Shown piece by piece: positions 1 to 9,544 of a stretch of DNA of 64,000 nucleotides (position 1 is the stretch's first letter; each line of letters opens with the position of its first letter). The notes under the pieces are model-generated. The model made no database searches. It was not told where the DNA came from and worked only from the letters and a program-made list of their open reading frames with translations. The DNA comes from Closterium sp. Naga37s-1 (Eukaryota; Streptophyta; Zygnematophyceae; Desmidiales; Closteriaceae): positions 1,652,001 through 1,716,000 of the forward strand of contig CANJKZ010000008.1 of assembly GCA_947471745.1 (NCBI GenBank). Direction: 5' to 3'. A program made the position numbers and the translations under genes.

Positions 1-51
1 AATATCAACAGTCTCCGTGATTTCGATTTTGTGGTTCTTTTTTAGACACAT

Positions 52-543
52 TTGAGCTCAAGCGATACGCTACCAAGCGAAACATATCAGTTCTTCGATG
101 TTTTTCGTGCGGATTGCAAAACGGGCGGCATCGTACTGTATCATCGAACTCCAATCCAAATAGTACAATACCAAGAAAGGTCCAAGGTTGAACTTTTGAC
201 TTTTAATATCAAACGCCTTTTGATTAGTTGCTGTTATCGCAATTGAACTAATCATTGTAATCACCAAATCCTTTTCGATATGATCTTATCCATCATGATT
301 AAAAATCCGCATGATAATATGATATTCATCGGCGATTTCAATATCGATTTGATTGCCAATCCACAACGGCGATATGATCATTTCTTCAAACGGCATGGTT
401 TTTCTCAGTTTATTATAGAGCCAACGACAGTGAATAATACACTTATTGATCATGTATGGGCAAATTGCTTCAAGACAAATATTAAAGTCTATGTTGGTGA
501 AACCTATTTTTCTGACCACTTCCCTGTTTATGTTGTTATTGAT
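52..543 (+). pseudogene. Endonuclease/exonuclease/phosphatase (EEP) domain fragment of a mobile element
   Basis: One reading frame encodes the C-terminal half of an APE-like EEP nuclease: a GGIVLY segment, then GDFNIDL, a conserved TLIDHVW block and SDHFPVY. These correspond to the Asp/Asn and final Asp-His catalytic motifs. The frame is broken by one in-frame stop at 244-246, and nothing recognisable lies upstream, because the window starts here. EEP domains of this kind occur in LINE ORF2 proteins and in the C-terminal part of Helentron/Helitron2 proteins; the short TLIDHVW...YFSDHFP spacing reminds me more of the latter. No reverse transcriptase or helicase remains, so the parent class is undecided. 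The copia element at 764-7823 later inserted just downstream. Confidence 0.6.
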
Positions 544-763
544 TGATATACTTTCAAATTTGAACGTACGTATACCAACGCCTGCAGTATTATTGTTTTA
601 CGTCTCAAATTCCATGTGGTTTCGAGAGCAGGACCATTTCCGCCTCCGCACAACCGTACTCAGGCAAGTTTTGGTTTGCTTTGTGTATATGCAAATAAAC
701 GTAACGCATGCTAAAACGCACATAATCATATTCTTTTGCTTTGGGTTTTTTTTATATACTTCA

Positions 764-895
764 TGTTGAGATGAACAAACAGGAATGTTGGAACTAACAG
801 TGAAATGAGTACAAGTACCTAACCCTAGAATTGTGTACCCCCTATAGACTAACCCACTGTAGCCTAAACAAGCACAACATATATAATGTTTGACA
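764..895 (-). repeat. 3' LTR of copia-1
   Basis: 132-bp LTR. Read in element orientation it begins TGTCAAACATT and ends CATCTCAACA, with the polypurine tract directly before it. It appears identical to 7692-7823. Confidence 0.95.
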
Positions 896-1105
896 CACCC
901 CCATAGGCGAAGTGGGGGAGAACTAGGGGTCACAAGACCAGTCAAGTAAAGCAAGGCAAAGCAAGCTCAGGGTGGATCACAAAGTCACCACACATTCCGA
1001 GCACAAGTTCAAGGCCACAAGGCCAGTTCACATGCAGGAGTATATATATATATAAGGCTAGACAAGCAAGAGCAGGTACATATATATGTAACAGTACAAC
1101 CAAGG

Positions 1106-3091
1106 TCAAGAGGTGAGCAAGTGAGGCAAGACAGGCACAAGACCCAGCTGGGTACAGAAGCGCTGATGATCACAAGGCGCAAGTGCCTTGGTGAAGACAT
1201 CAGCAGTGTTGGCCTCAGAGGCCACGCACGTAAGCCGCAACTGACCACGCTGCTGTAGCTCACGAGCAAGGAAGTAGCGGAGAGCAATGTGCTTTGTTCT
1301 GTGCTCCAGTCTCTGCTCTCGACACAAGGCCAGCATGGCCTTGTTGTCTACGTACAGGACTGGAGGAGAACGAGGCGGCTCTCCAAGGTCGGTCAGCAGG
1401 TAGGTAAGCCAGCGAAGCTCCTGAGCAGCCATGGCCCCTGCGTAGATCTCAGCCTCACAACTGGAGCCGAGAACAGAAGACGAGCGAGTAGCCCGCCACG
1501 AAACAGACCCGGAACCAAGGCTGAAGGTGTAACCCTGTGACGACCGCTGCGTAGCCTGGTCGTCAGCCCAAGAAGCGTCTGCGTGACCAGTGAGGACCAC
1601 TGGACTCCGCCCTCCAAGCACTAGCCCCATGCCCGACGTACTGCACAAGTAGCGCAACACCCTCTTCGCTGCAGCCATGTGCTCTGGTCGGTGTCTCCCA
1701 GGAGCAACATAGCGTGCGAGAATGCTAAGAGGGTATGCAAGGTCAGGTCGCGTGCAGGTCATCAGGTACATGAGGCAGCCAACAAGCTCTGGGTACGGGC
1801 CACTCGACTCTACGGACTCATCCGAAGGCAGAGCTGAGAGCGAGTGGCGAGTAGGCAGAGGAGTGGCCTGAGGCGAGGAGTACGTGAAGCCGAAGCGCTG
1901 AAGGACCTGCTGCACCATGTGTGACTGAGTCAGGGTGATGGTGCGGCGTGCTCTGTCCCGGGTGATCTGCAAGCCAAGGTAGCTGCGCAGTTCACCCAGG
2001 TCTGTGCACGAGTGTCTCTTCTGCAGCTCGGACTTCACGTAGGCGAGTCCAGCAGTGTCAGCTGTGGCAAAGACCAAGTCGTCGACGTACACGAGGATGT
2101 AGAACGGCGGCAGAGAAGTGTCGGTGCGTAGAAACAGCGACGGGTCGGCAGTAGAGGGAGCAAACCCAAGAGCCGCAAGCGTAGTCCTCAGTGTGTCGTG
2201 CCACTCACGCGGTGCCTGGCGGAGACCGTAGACTGGCCGCCGGAGGCTCCACTGGGTGCCAGGAGGAAAAGTCCCAGTGAAGCCAAGTGGGCGGCGCAGC
2301 CAGATCTCCTCGTGCAGGCTGCCCTGCAGGAAAGCAGTGCTGAAGTCAAGAGAGTGTAGCTCGTAGTCACGGTGAGCAGCTACGTGCAGCAGTACCCGAA
2401 GAGTGGTCATCTTCGGGGTGGGAGAGAAGGTCTGAAAGTAGTCAACTCCCTGCCGCTGACTGAAGCCACGAGCCACGTAACGCGCCTTGAAGACAGGCGG
2501 AGAACCCGGCAGCCGCTTCACCCTGAAAATCCACATGCCACTGACGATGTTCGCCCCAGGAGGGGGGACAGCGTCAACGTAGGTGCCTGTGGACTTCCAG
2601 GAAGCCATCTCTGCATCCATAGCTGCCTGCCACTGAGAAGAGTAGGGACCCTCTATCGCCTCCGCGTAAGAGCGCGGAGTCGGGATGTCAAGTGCATCCG
2701 GGTCTCCCTCAGGGGTAAGCAGTACGGACACGAGATGAGGTGAAGCAGCAGCCAAGCACTGGAACTCCTCCTGCCTGTCCTCAAGGACGTCCGTGCCAAG
2801 GGCACACTCACCCCCGACGGACGGAGGACAGACAGACCCAGACTCAGCAACAAGACTAGCAGCGTAGTCTAGACGACAGCGAGCAGCAAAGTCGACGAGC
2901 TCAGTAACTAGGGCAGACGCAGCAGTGGACTCAAAGGAAGGGTCAGTGACAACAGTAGCAAGGAGACGCGTGACAGTAGGACTGGCAGCACGAAGAGAGT
3001 CCGACTCCGGGTCAGGAAGAGCAGGAAGAGAGGACTCAGGAGGAGAAGGCAAAGGGGCACGCAGAGGAGCAGTGGACGGACGCAGAGACAT
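1106..3091 (-). CDS. copia-1 reverse transcriptase and RNase H part
   Basis: About 660 codons. After a Ser/Pro-rich stretch comes the copia RT (RVT_2): the YAEAIEGP...QWQAAMDAEM start, then the TFSPTPKMTTLRVLL and HSLDFSTAFLQG blocks and the YVDDLVFA catalytic loop with two adjacent aspartates. RNase H follows, with ADASWADD and SSCEAEIYAGA carrying the acidic residues, and the usual ADVFTKAL block near the end. It makes element cDNA inside virus-like particles. It is the 3' part of the gag-pol region and is adjacent to gag-protease-integrase on the same strand. Confidence 0.93.
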   Translation of the reverse strand: MSLRPSTAPLRAPLPSPPESSLPALPDPESDSLRAASPTVTRLLATVVTDPSFESTAASALVTELVDFAARCRLDYAASLVAESGSVCPPSVGGECALGTDVLEDRQEEFQCLAAASPHLVSVLLTPEGDPDALDIPTPRSYAEAIEGPYSSQWQAAMDAEMASWKSTGTYVDAVPPPGANIVSGMWIFRVKRLPGSPPVFKARYVARGFSQRQGVDYFQTFSPTPKMTTLRVLLHVAAHRDYELHSLDFSTAFLQGSLHEEIWLRRPLGFTGTFPPGTQWSLRRPVYGLRQAPREWHDTLRTTLAALGFAPSTADPSLFLRTDTSLPPFYILVYVDDLVFATADTAGLAYVKSELQKRHSCTDLGELRSYLGLQITRDRARRTITLTQSHMVQQVLQRFGFTYSSPQATPLPTRHSLSALPSDESVESSGPYPELVGCLMYLMTCTRPDLAYPLSILARYVAPGRHRPEHMAAAKRVLRYLCSTSGMGLVLGGRSPVVLTGHADASWADDQATQRSSQGYTFSLGSGSVSWRATRSSSVLGSSCEAEIYAGAMAAQELRWLTYLLTDLGEPPRSPPVLYVDNKAMLALCREQRLEHRTKHIALRYFLARELQQRGQLRLTCVASEANTADVFTKALAPCDHQRFCTQLGLVPVLPHLLTS

Positions 3092-3253
3092 CCGGTGCGT
3101 GCCAGGGACAGGAGGAGGACGCTGACGTGAACTGTGACCACTAGTGCGAGCAGCACGGACAGGCGACGCAGGGCAAGACGCAGGCTCACGACGCTCAGCA
3201 AGACCTCCAGTAGGACCAGTGTAGGGAGAAGGAGCAGGCAGTGGGGAGGCGGG

Positions 3254-6200
3254 CTATAACTGTAACTGTGACTGGACAGGCTGTGGACACTCGAAGGGAG
3301 GAGGAGGACCGGGAGAAGGCGGGAGACCAAGAACCTGCTGAAGGAGCGGAACGAAGTACGGCCGGTGTCGGGCAGCGACTCCAGAACCAGCAGAGACACC
3401 AGCACCAGGGTCCTCAGCAACAGCAGCAGCTCCAACTCCCGGGTCCTCAGCACCAGCAGCAGCTCCAACGCCCGACTCCACAGCACCAGCAGCAGCACCA
3501 GCGCCAGGGTCCTCAGAACCAGCAGTAGCTCCAACACCCGGGTCCGCAGTACCAGCAGCAGCTCCAACGCCCGGGTCCTCAGCACCAGCAGCAGCTCCAA
3601 CGCCCGGGTCCTCAGCACCAGCAGCAGCTCCAACGGCAGCAGCGGGGTCCGCGACACCAGGCGCGCCACTCCGAAGAGTGCAGCGGCGCACGTACCACTC
3701 ACGGATCCGCTCACGGGAGGGGAGCTCCCGGCTAGGAGGAGAAGCACTAGCACCAGTCCGAGTAGTACGCCTGGCCCCAGAGGTACCTCTCCTGAGGCTG
3801 CAGTACTGGAAGTACCACTCACGCAGCTGCTCCGAGGAGAGGGCTCCTCCAGGTGTAGGACTCTCAGGCTCAGGACCTCCAGACTCAGAACCCCCAGACT
3901 CCGGACTCTGCGGCTCAGCACCCCCAGGCTCAGCACCCCCAGGCTCAGTACCCCCAAGCTCCGCACCCCCAGGCTCAGCACCCCCAGGCTCAGTACCCCC
4001 AGGCTCCGCACCCCCAGGCTCAGCACCCCCAGGCTCCGCACCCCCAGGCTCCACACCCCCAGGCTCAGCACCCGCAGCAGGACGAGAGTCGACAGCTACC
4101 TCAACAGGCTCAACCGGGTCTACCTGAGACACATCTGAGGGAGCGGCACCCTGAGGGGGGAGGGGGTCTACGACAGCAGCACCTGGCGCGAGGAAGAGAG
4201 GCGGGGGGGGGAGCGGGGCAGTGCGGTAGGGGAAGAGGCGGTAGTAGGGGACGGACTCGTCAAAAGTGACGTCCTGAGAGGGCAAGACTCGGCGCGAGGT
4301 GGCGTGGTAAAACTGCCAACCAGGCGCGTCCGGGACAAAGCCGAGGAAGACGCAGGGAACAGCACGGGAGGAGAGCTTGTCCGCAGACGTATCGCGGACA
4401 AAAGCTCGAGATCCCCAGACCCGGAAACGCGACGCATCCCCAACCTCCCCCGTCCACAGCAGTGTGGGCGAGGTCTCCGGCAAGGAGACACGGGGCCAGA
4501 GGTTGAGCTGATGCGCAGCGTACCGGACCGCAAACGGCCACAGAAAGTGGGGGGCAGCCGCATGGATCAAGGAGGTACGTGCGACCTCCATGACCAGGCC
4601 AATGCGGCGCTCTGCAACCCCATTCTGCTGTGGAGAGGCCGGAAGCGTGAACGACTGCTCAATGCCGTGCTCAGCACAGTAGGCTGCCAAGAGGTCGGAG
4701 GAGAACTCACCACCTCTGTCAGAGTGCAAGCGCAGGACAGGAAAGTCCGAGTGAAAACGCTCGCTGAGCTGGAGACGGGCTCTGCGGATCCAAGGGATCA
4801 AGACATCAGGGACCTCACCCTTGGTGCGCAAGGGGAAGACCGTGGTGTAGCGCGAGTAGTCGTCAACAACTATCAGGAAGTACCTCTCCTGACCCTGACC
4901 ACGGACGCGGGCTGGGCCCCACACGTCCATGTGGAGCGTCTGCAAGGGAGCAGTCGTCGGGGGAAACGAGGAGGAGTGAGGAGCGGCGCGCTGCCGCCCC
5001 TCGACACAGGGAAGGCAGGGAGGAGCGGGCGAGGGCGGGAGGGGAGGGAGGACCCTGGGAAGACCAGAGACAAGGTACCGGGAGTGCATGGCACGAAGGC
5101 GCTGCACAGACGGGTGACCAAGTCGGTGGTGCCAGAGGACAGTCTCGTGTGCCAGAGAGCGACACGAGCAGGGGGCAGAGAGCTGACCTGACGCGGACGC
5201 AGACGCAGACGCAGACGCAGCGACCTGAGGGGACTCAGTGGTCAGTGTGTACAGGTCCGACCCCGGCTGCCGTGTGAAGGTAGCCAAGTGGCGGCCCGTA
5301 CGAGCACACGTGCAGTGTGTCACGCGCTCGTAGGCAGGGGTGAACTGGTGAACACCCCCGTCCTGGAGTGCACAACCTGCCACAAAGTTCGTAGAGAACG
5401 AGGGGAGGTGGAGACCTGACAGTGTGCCCGACGGGACCGCAGGACAGGGAAGGACAGTGGAGGAGGTCGCAATGACCGGACCCCCAGAGGGGTCAGCGAG
5501 GGAGACAGCAACTGGCCGAGTAAGCGGCTCAAGGGCAGTGCGGTCACGAAAGAAGCAGCGAGAAGCACCTGAGTCCAGCGTGAAGGTGTGCAGTGCTGCA
5601 GTCGACTCAGTACCAGGGGGGGCAGACGTACAAGCACCTAGAGCAGCTGCCTCACCAGCACCTGGGGTAGCAGACACGTGAGTACCTGGAGCGGCAGACG
5701 CACTAGTCCGAATGCCCAGGTCGGGCGGCACACACAGGTACTCAGCACCCTCTCCACTAGTAGACATCACATACATAGCAGTTAGAATAGCATCAAAGTC
5801 TAGAGCATAGATATCAATCCCCTTCTTCAGGAGATCAAACCAGCGGGGCAGCTCAGTGGCCTGAGGGAACTGAACACGCCAAGCGTCGTTGAGACGAGCG
5901 AAGCAGCGCTGTGTGGCGTGCGGTCCCCGACACGGCTGACCAGTGCGGTCACCAGTGCGAATGACGTACGTGCAGCTAAAGCCACCCCCCCCCCCGTGCT
6001 GAGAGTACCACTCACGGACCTCCTGGGGCGACGGAGTGTGCTGCTGGCCCTGGCCACCGCCAGCGCCTCCACGACCACCACCGCCGCTGCCACCTCCTCG
6101 ACCACCCCAACCCCTGCCGCCGCCGCGTCCACTGCCACCCCCACCACCGCCTCCGCCCCTGCCACCTCCCCCGCCGCTGCCGCCACCACCCCCACCGCTG

Positions 6201-7072
6201 CCACTAGCCCCTCCAGTCGCGCCACCACCCCCACCACCGCCACCGCCCCCACCACCGCCTCCCCCGCTGTCACCGCCACCGCCCTTGCCCCCGTTGCCCT
6301 TGCCGCTGCGGCGCCCGCTCAAAGCAGACGCAGTCACGACCTTCTCAGCACCAAGGAGGTCGACAGCAGCAGCAGAGGCGACAGAGGGAAGAAGGGTGGA
6401 AGGAGAACACCCCTCAAAGAACGGGGTACGGGGGTCGCCACGAGAGGCACCTACAGCGACTATGCTAGCCTCAGCTGCAAGGAGTTCCTTCTCGAGGAGG
6501 GCAATGGTGAGCTCAGTGGGGCAGCGAGCTAGGAAGTGGTCCCTGACTGAGCGCAGAGTGTCAGGGAGGCGGGTGACTAGGTGGTAGAGAGTGAGCCAGA
6601 GCGGGGGTGGGTTCTTGGCAAGGAACTCACCAGGCATGGCGGCGCGGAAGCGAGCTTCACTAGTGCGGAGGTGCGTAATGAGGTCAGCGACTGTGTGGAA
6701 AGAGGCTAAGTCGGGGAACAGGTAGGGAAGAGAGAGACGGCCTAGTGCGGCAGAGGCCGGTGAGGAGTAGCGGGCAACGACAGCAGTGTACAGTGCCTGT
6801 GCAGTCTTGTGCTGCCCAAAGTGCTCGCGCTCATCTATCGGCAGGGAGTTGCGAATAGCGAAGCGAGCGTGGGCGTCACGAGTCTGCCATTGTGAGTGGG
6901 TGGTGCTGTCAGCAGTAGCAGCAGGAGCAGTAGCATGGCCTAGGGCGTGATCGTACAGTGAGATGTCCTCCTTGGCAGTGAGCTGTAGGAAGAGGTGTAG
7001 GTCATCTAGCCAGGTTTCGAACCTCACTGGGCGGCCCTCAGTATCGAAAGCTAGCACAGGAGGGCTAGCCAT
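3254..7072 (-). CDS. copia-1 gag, protease and integrase part
   Basis: About 1,270 codons starting at the ATG at 7072. The order is as follows. Gag (about residues 1-250) starts MASPPVLAFDTEGRPV. A glycine-rich block follows (about 255-370). Next is a Cys-rich zinc-binding motif ending CRGPHATQRC. The aspartic protease site is LDSGASRCFF. A GAG-pre-integrase block contains LWHHRLGHPS. The integrase core shows its D, D, E residues in MDVWGP, HSDRGGEF and GVAERRIG. After integrase comes a long linker of PGGAE-type repeats (about 4.07-3.88 kb), then Gly/Ala repeats. Pro-rich frames on the opposite strand are shadows of these repeats. Confidence 0.93.
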   Translation of the reverse strand: MASPPVLAFDTEGRPVRFETWLDDLHLFLQLTAKEDISLYDHALGHATAPAATADSTTHSQWQTRDAHARFAIRNSLPIDEREHFGQHKTAQALYTAVVARYSSPASAALGRLSLPYLFPDLASFHTVADLITHLRTSEARFRAAMPGEFLAKNPPPLWLTLYHLVTRLPDTLRSVRDHFLARCPTELTIALLEKELLAAEASIVAVGASRGDPRTPFFEGCSPSTLLPSVASAAAVDLLGAEKVVTASALSGRRSGKGNGGKGGGGDSGGGGGGGGGGGGGGGATGGASGSGGGGGGSGGGGGRGGGGGGGGSGRGGGRGWGGRGGGSGGGGRGGAGGGQGQQHTPSPQEVREWYSQHGGGGGFSCTYVIRTGDRTGQPCRGPHATQRCFARLNDAWRVQFPQATELPRWFDLLKKGIDIYALDFDAILTAMYVMSTSGEGAEYLCVPPDLGIRTSASAAPGTHVSATPGAGEAAALGACTSAPPGTESTAALHTFTLDSGASRCFFRDRTALEPLTRPVAVSLADPSGGPVIATSSTVLPCPAVPSGTLSGLHLPSFSTNFVAGCALQDGGVHQFTPAYERVTHCTCARTGRHLATFTRQPGSDLYTLTTESPQVAASASASASASGQLSAPCSCRSLAHETVLWHHRLGHPSVQRLRAMHSRYLVSGLPRVLPPLPPSPAPPCLPCVEGRQRAAPHSSSFPPTTAPLQTLHMDVWGPARVRGQGQERYFLIVVDDYSRYTTVFPLRTKGEVPDVLIPWIRRARLQLSERFHSDFPVLRLHSDRGGEFSSDLLAAYCAEHGIEQSFTLPASPQQNGVAERRIGLVMEVARTSLIHAAAPHFLWPFAVRYAAHQLNLWPRVSLPETSPTLLWTGEVGDASRFRVWGSRAFVRDTSADKLSSRAVPCVFLGFVPDAPGWQFYHATSRRVLPSQDVTFDESVPYYRLFPYRTAPLPPPPLFLAPGAAVVDPLPPQGAAPSDVSQVDPVEPVEVAVDSRPAAGAEPGGVEPGGAEPGGAEPGGAEPGGTEPGGAEPGGAELGGTEPGGAEPGGAEPQSPESGGSESGGPEPESPTPGGALSSEQLREWYFQYCSLRRGTSGARRTTRTGASASPPSRELPSRERIREWYVRRCTLRSGAPGVADPAAAVGAAAGAEDPGVGAAAGAEDPGVGAAAGTADPGVGATAGSEDPGAGAAAGAVESGVGAAAGAEDPGVGAAAVAEDPGAGVSAGSGVAARHRPYFVPLLQQVLGLPPSPGPPPPFECPQPVQSQLQL

Positions 7073-7691
7073 AGCAGTAGTAGGAGTAACAGTAGAGTAG
7101 CAGTAATAGCAGTAGGTGCACCCCAGAAACAGTAGGCAGTGCGACTTAGGTAGGGCGGCTCCGTCCAGTACGGGCGGCGCGGCTCGGTTCAGGTAGGGCG
7201 GCGCGGCTCGGTTCGGGCGGCGCGGCTCGGTTCGGACTGGGCGGCTCGGTTCGTGCGGCTCGTTCTGGCGGGGCCGTTCAGGGCCTCTAGGGGCGAGCGC
7301 AGGGCCGTTCGAGGCCTCTAGGGGCGAGCGCGGGGCCGTAAGGGGCCGCTAAAGGCGAGCGCGGGGCCGTTCGGGGCTTGTAGGGGCGAGCGCGAGGCCG
7401 TAAGGGGCCGCTAAGGGCGAGCGCGGGGCCGACGGGGGGCCTCTAGGGAGGTGAGCGCGAGGCCGACGGGGCCGTTAGGGGCGATCGCGGGGCCGACGGG
7501 GTCGCTAAGGGGCTAGCGCGTGGGCCGACGGGGCCTTAAGGGGCGGCGCGTAGGTCGCTAAGGGGCGGGTCGCGGGGCCTTAGTGGGCCGTGAAGTACGA
7601 GGCGCCCTAGGGCGTAGTAGGTAGGTAGGTAGGTAGGTAGGTAGTGGTGGGCCCTAAAAAACGGTCCTAGCGAAGGACCTGCTCTATACCA
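7073..7691 (-). other. GC-rich leader of copia-1 with short degenerate repeats
   Basis: Untranslated leader between the 5' LTR and gag. It contains repeated GGGCGGCTCGGTTC-like units (about 7165-7260), then repeats built on GGGGCCGCTAAGGGCGAGCG (about 7260-7600) and a GTAG tetranucleotide run (about 7614-7650). No coding signal was seen. Leaders of the related elements B and C are also GC-rich and repetitive but differ in sequence. Confidence 0.7.
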
Positions 7692-7823
7692 TGTTGAGAT
7701 GAACAAACAGGAATGTTGGAACTAACAGTGAAATGAGTACAAGTACCTAACCCTAGAATTGTGTACCCCCTATAGACTAACCCACTGTAGCCTAAACAAG
7801 CACAACATATATAATGTTTGACA
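7692..7823 (-). repeat. 5' LTR of copia-1
   Basis: 132-bp LTR, apparently identical to 764-895. In element orientation it is followed at once by the primer-binding site TGGTATAGAGC. Confidence 0.95.
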
Positions 7824-7828
7824 CTTCA

Positions 7829-9165
7829 TATCGTCGACTGCATTGCTAATGCTTGCGTGATTAACTATCTTTGTGCGAATGCATCTGGTTCTGTATATGT
7901 GGTTGTATATGTGTGTGTATGTTTGTATATATGCGTATTCGTGTGTATATGTGTGTGTAAATTATCCATAGCAATAACAATGCATGTCTGTCAATTTTAA
8001 AAAGGGGGTTCAATTTTATCATTTCTCATTGGTTCATTGGCGCACTCAGTGACTCGTGTGTTTGCCACTTCGAACCGGATTTGATAGAGTGAACCTCTTT
8101 TTTAGAGTTAACAGGTTGTATTGTTTCATGTGGTAGTTGATTATTCAATGACTTGGCTATTGACTTCCCCCCCATGCTAGGCAGGGGATGCGGTAGCCTA
8201 GTTTTTGGGTCGTTAACTATCACGCATTTGTATGATATACTGGTGTGGTGCATTTCAGCATATCACGTGCATACAAAAGCATTTTCATGCGTGTATCAGT
8301 ATTATGCATCTATATATATTGCCTCATCATTACATTCATTTTAGCATGCGTGGCGTGTAATTCATTACTAGTATTCATGACATTTATTACATGCAATTAT
8401 TACAACAACATCAAACAGTAAAACATATAATACAAACATGTATAACATTTATGCACAAAACGACTACAAGAAAAAGATTTCGTGACAAAATTCGTTTAAA
8501 AAACTGCTATCAATATTCAAAACTGTTCAACATGCACAATGGGAAGGGTGGTACTGTAGCTTACGAATTTTATTTTCATGTTTTATTTTAAAAAAACCAT
8601 GATTGTTTTTTGTCAAAATCGATCGTAAAGAGTTGCTTCGCAACCCAAAAAAAAAAAAAAGCACACACACACCCCTTAACCACCTTTTCGCCACGAAAGT
8701 GAAAACCCAGGATGATGTGCCTGTTGGGGGTTTTTTTTCTATAGAAAACACCAGTAAAAAATAATTACCCTGTTACAGCATTTGATGGTCATGATTTACC
8801 CCTCCAATAGTCGCGAGAAATTCCGCGTGAAGTTCGTCAGTTCCCTTCGGAAACTACCACCCCACTCGCCGAAATTTCCCATGTCGTTTGTTTGCCCAGT
8901 AGAATGAATGTCGACCTCGGAACCCACGTCGAGACCCTACTCATTTCCATTCTCCTGCCCTCCTCCCACCCTCGTCAAGTGGCTGCAGAACACATAAATG
9001 AGCACTCACGCAATTTCATGACGTTTTGTCATGAGCCTTCGCGCGAATGAAAATGAACTCGCAATGAATTCGAATGAAATGAAATGAAAAAACGAATGCG
9101 TATGAAATGCAAAATGATATACAGGTGGCTGATTGAAGTGCTGAATTATTATTGCACCCAACAGC
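7829..9165. other. AT-rich DNA with no supported gene
   Basis: This continues the sequence interrupted by copia-1. It has TG/TA-rich simple sequence (7895-7965), poly-A/T runs and a perfect small hairpin GTTGC-TTC-GCAAC (8632-8644), followed by an A-tract and CACACACACACC. Such a hairpin could be the end structure of the element whose endonuclease lies at 52-543, but no diagnostic end sequence was found. Short open frames here have no recognisable similarity. Confidence 0.5.
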
Positions 9166-9171
9166 TGACGT

Positions 9172-9486
9172 CCCCAGTGCTATTGATTGGCATTGCGAAT
9201 CTTCCATGTGGTCAGCAAGCGCAAGCGGAATGTAATAGAAGTTACTATCGCCTGGACGACGCAAGAAGGACCACAGAAGTGAGGTTGGAGCTTGGACGGG
9301 AGGTGGGATAATTCCAAGTTACAGGTATCCAAAAGGACATGCTCCTTGACTACAATCGTGTGGTCACGTCGTTGGCGGTTAGCATACTGCTTCTGGGAGT
9401 TCAGCATCGTGGTGAAACGTCGCTGTGTTTTCTCCCATAGCTGCTGCATGGTGGTGACAAACTCGTGAGCGGCTTGGACATGTGCT
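9172..9486 (-). mobile_element. Ty3/gypsy integrase C-terminal remnant
   Basis: The minus-strand frame reads like the end of a plant Ty3/gypsy integrase: MQQLWEKTQRRF, then KQYANRQRRD, VLLDTCNLELSHLPSKL and a FCGPSCVV segment, ending near TTWKIRN. Only about 100 codons of the element remain, with no LTR nearby, so it is an old fragment. It ends next to the start of the decayed copia copy at about 9.5 kb. Confidence 0.8.
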
Positions 9487-9544
9487 GGTTGTCAAAATAT
9501 GTTTTATATTTTTTTAATAATTGCTTGTAGTTAGTTATATATTA

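Larger units (their letters stand above)
764..7823 (-). mobile_element. Nearly whole Ty1/copia retrotransposon (copia-1)
   Basis: A minus-strand copia element of about 7.06 kb, bounded by 132-bp direct repeats that look identical and by a 5-bp target duplication CTTCA (759-763 and 7824-7828). In element orientation it holds the 5' LTR, a primer-binding site starting TGGTATAGAGC (initiator-Met type), a GC-rich leader (about 7.69-7.08 kb), gag-protease-integrase, RT-RNase H, a polypurine tract CCTATGGGGGTG and the 3' LTR. Identical LTRs mean a recent insertion. It looks close to whole, with about one interruption. It belongs to the short-LTR, glycine-rich family seen again at 9.5, 47.6 and 57.8 kb. 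Confidence 0.95.
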
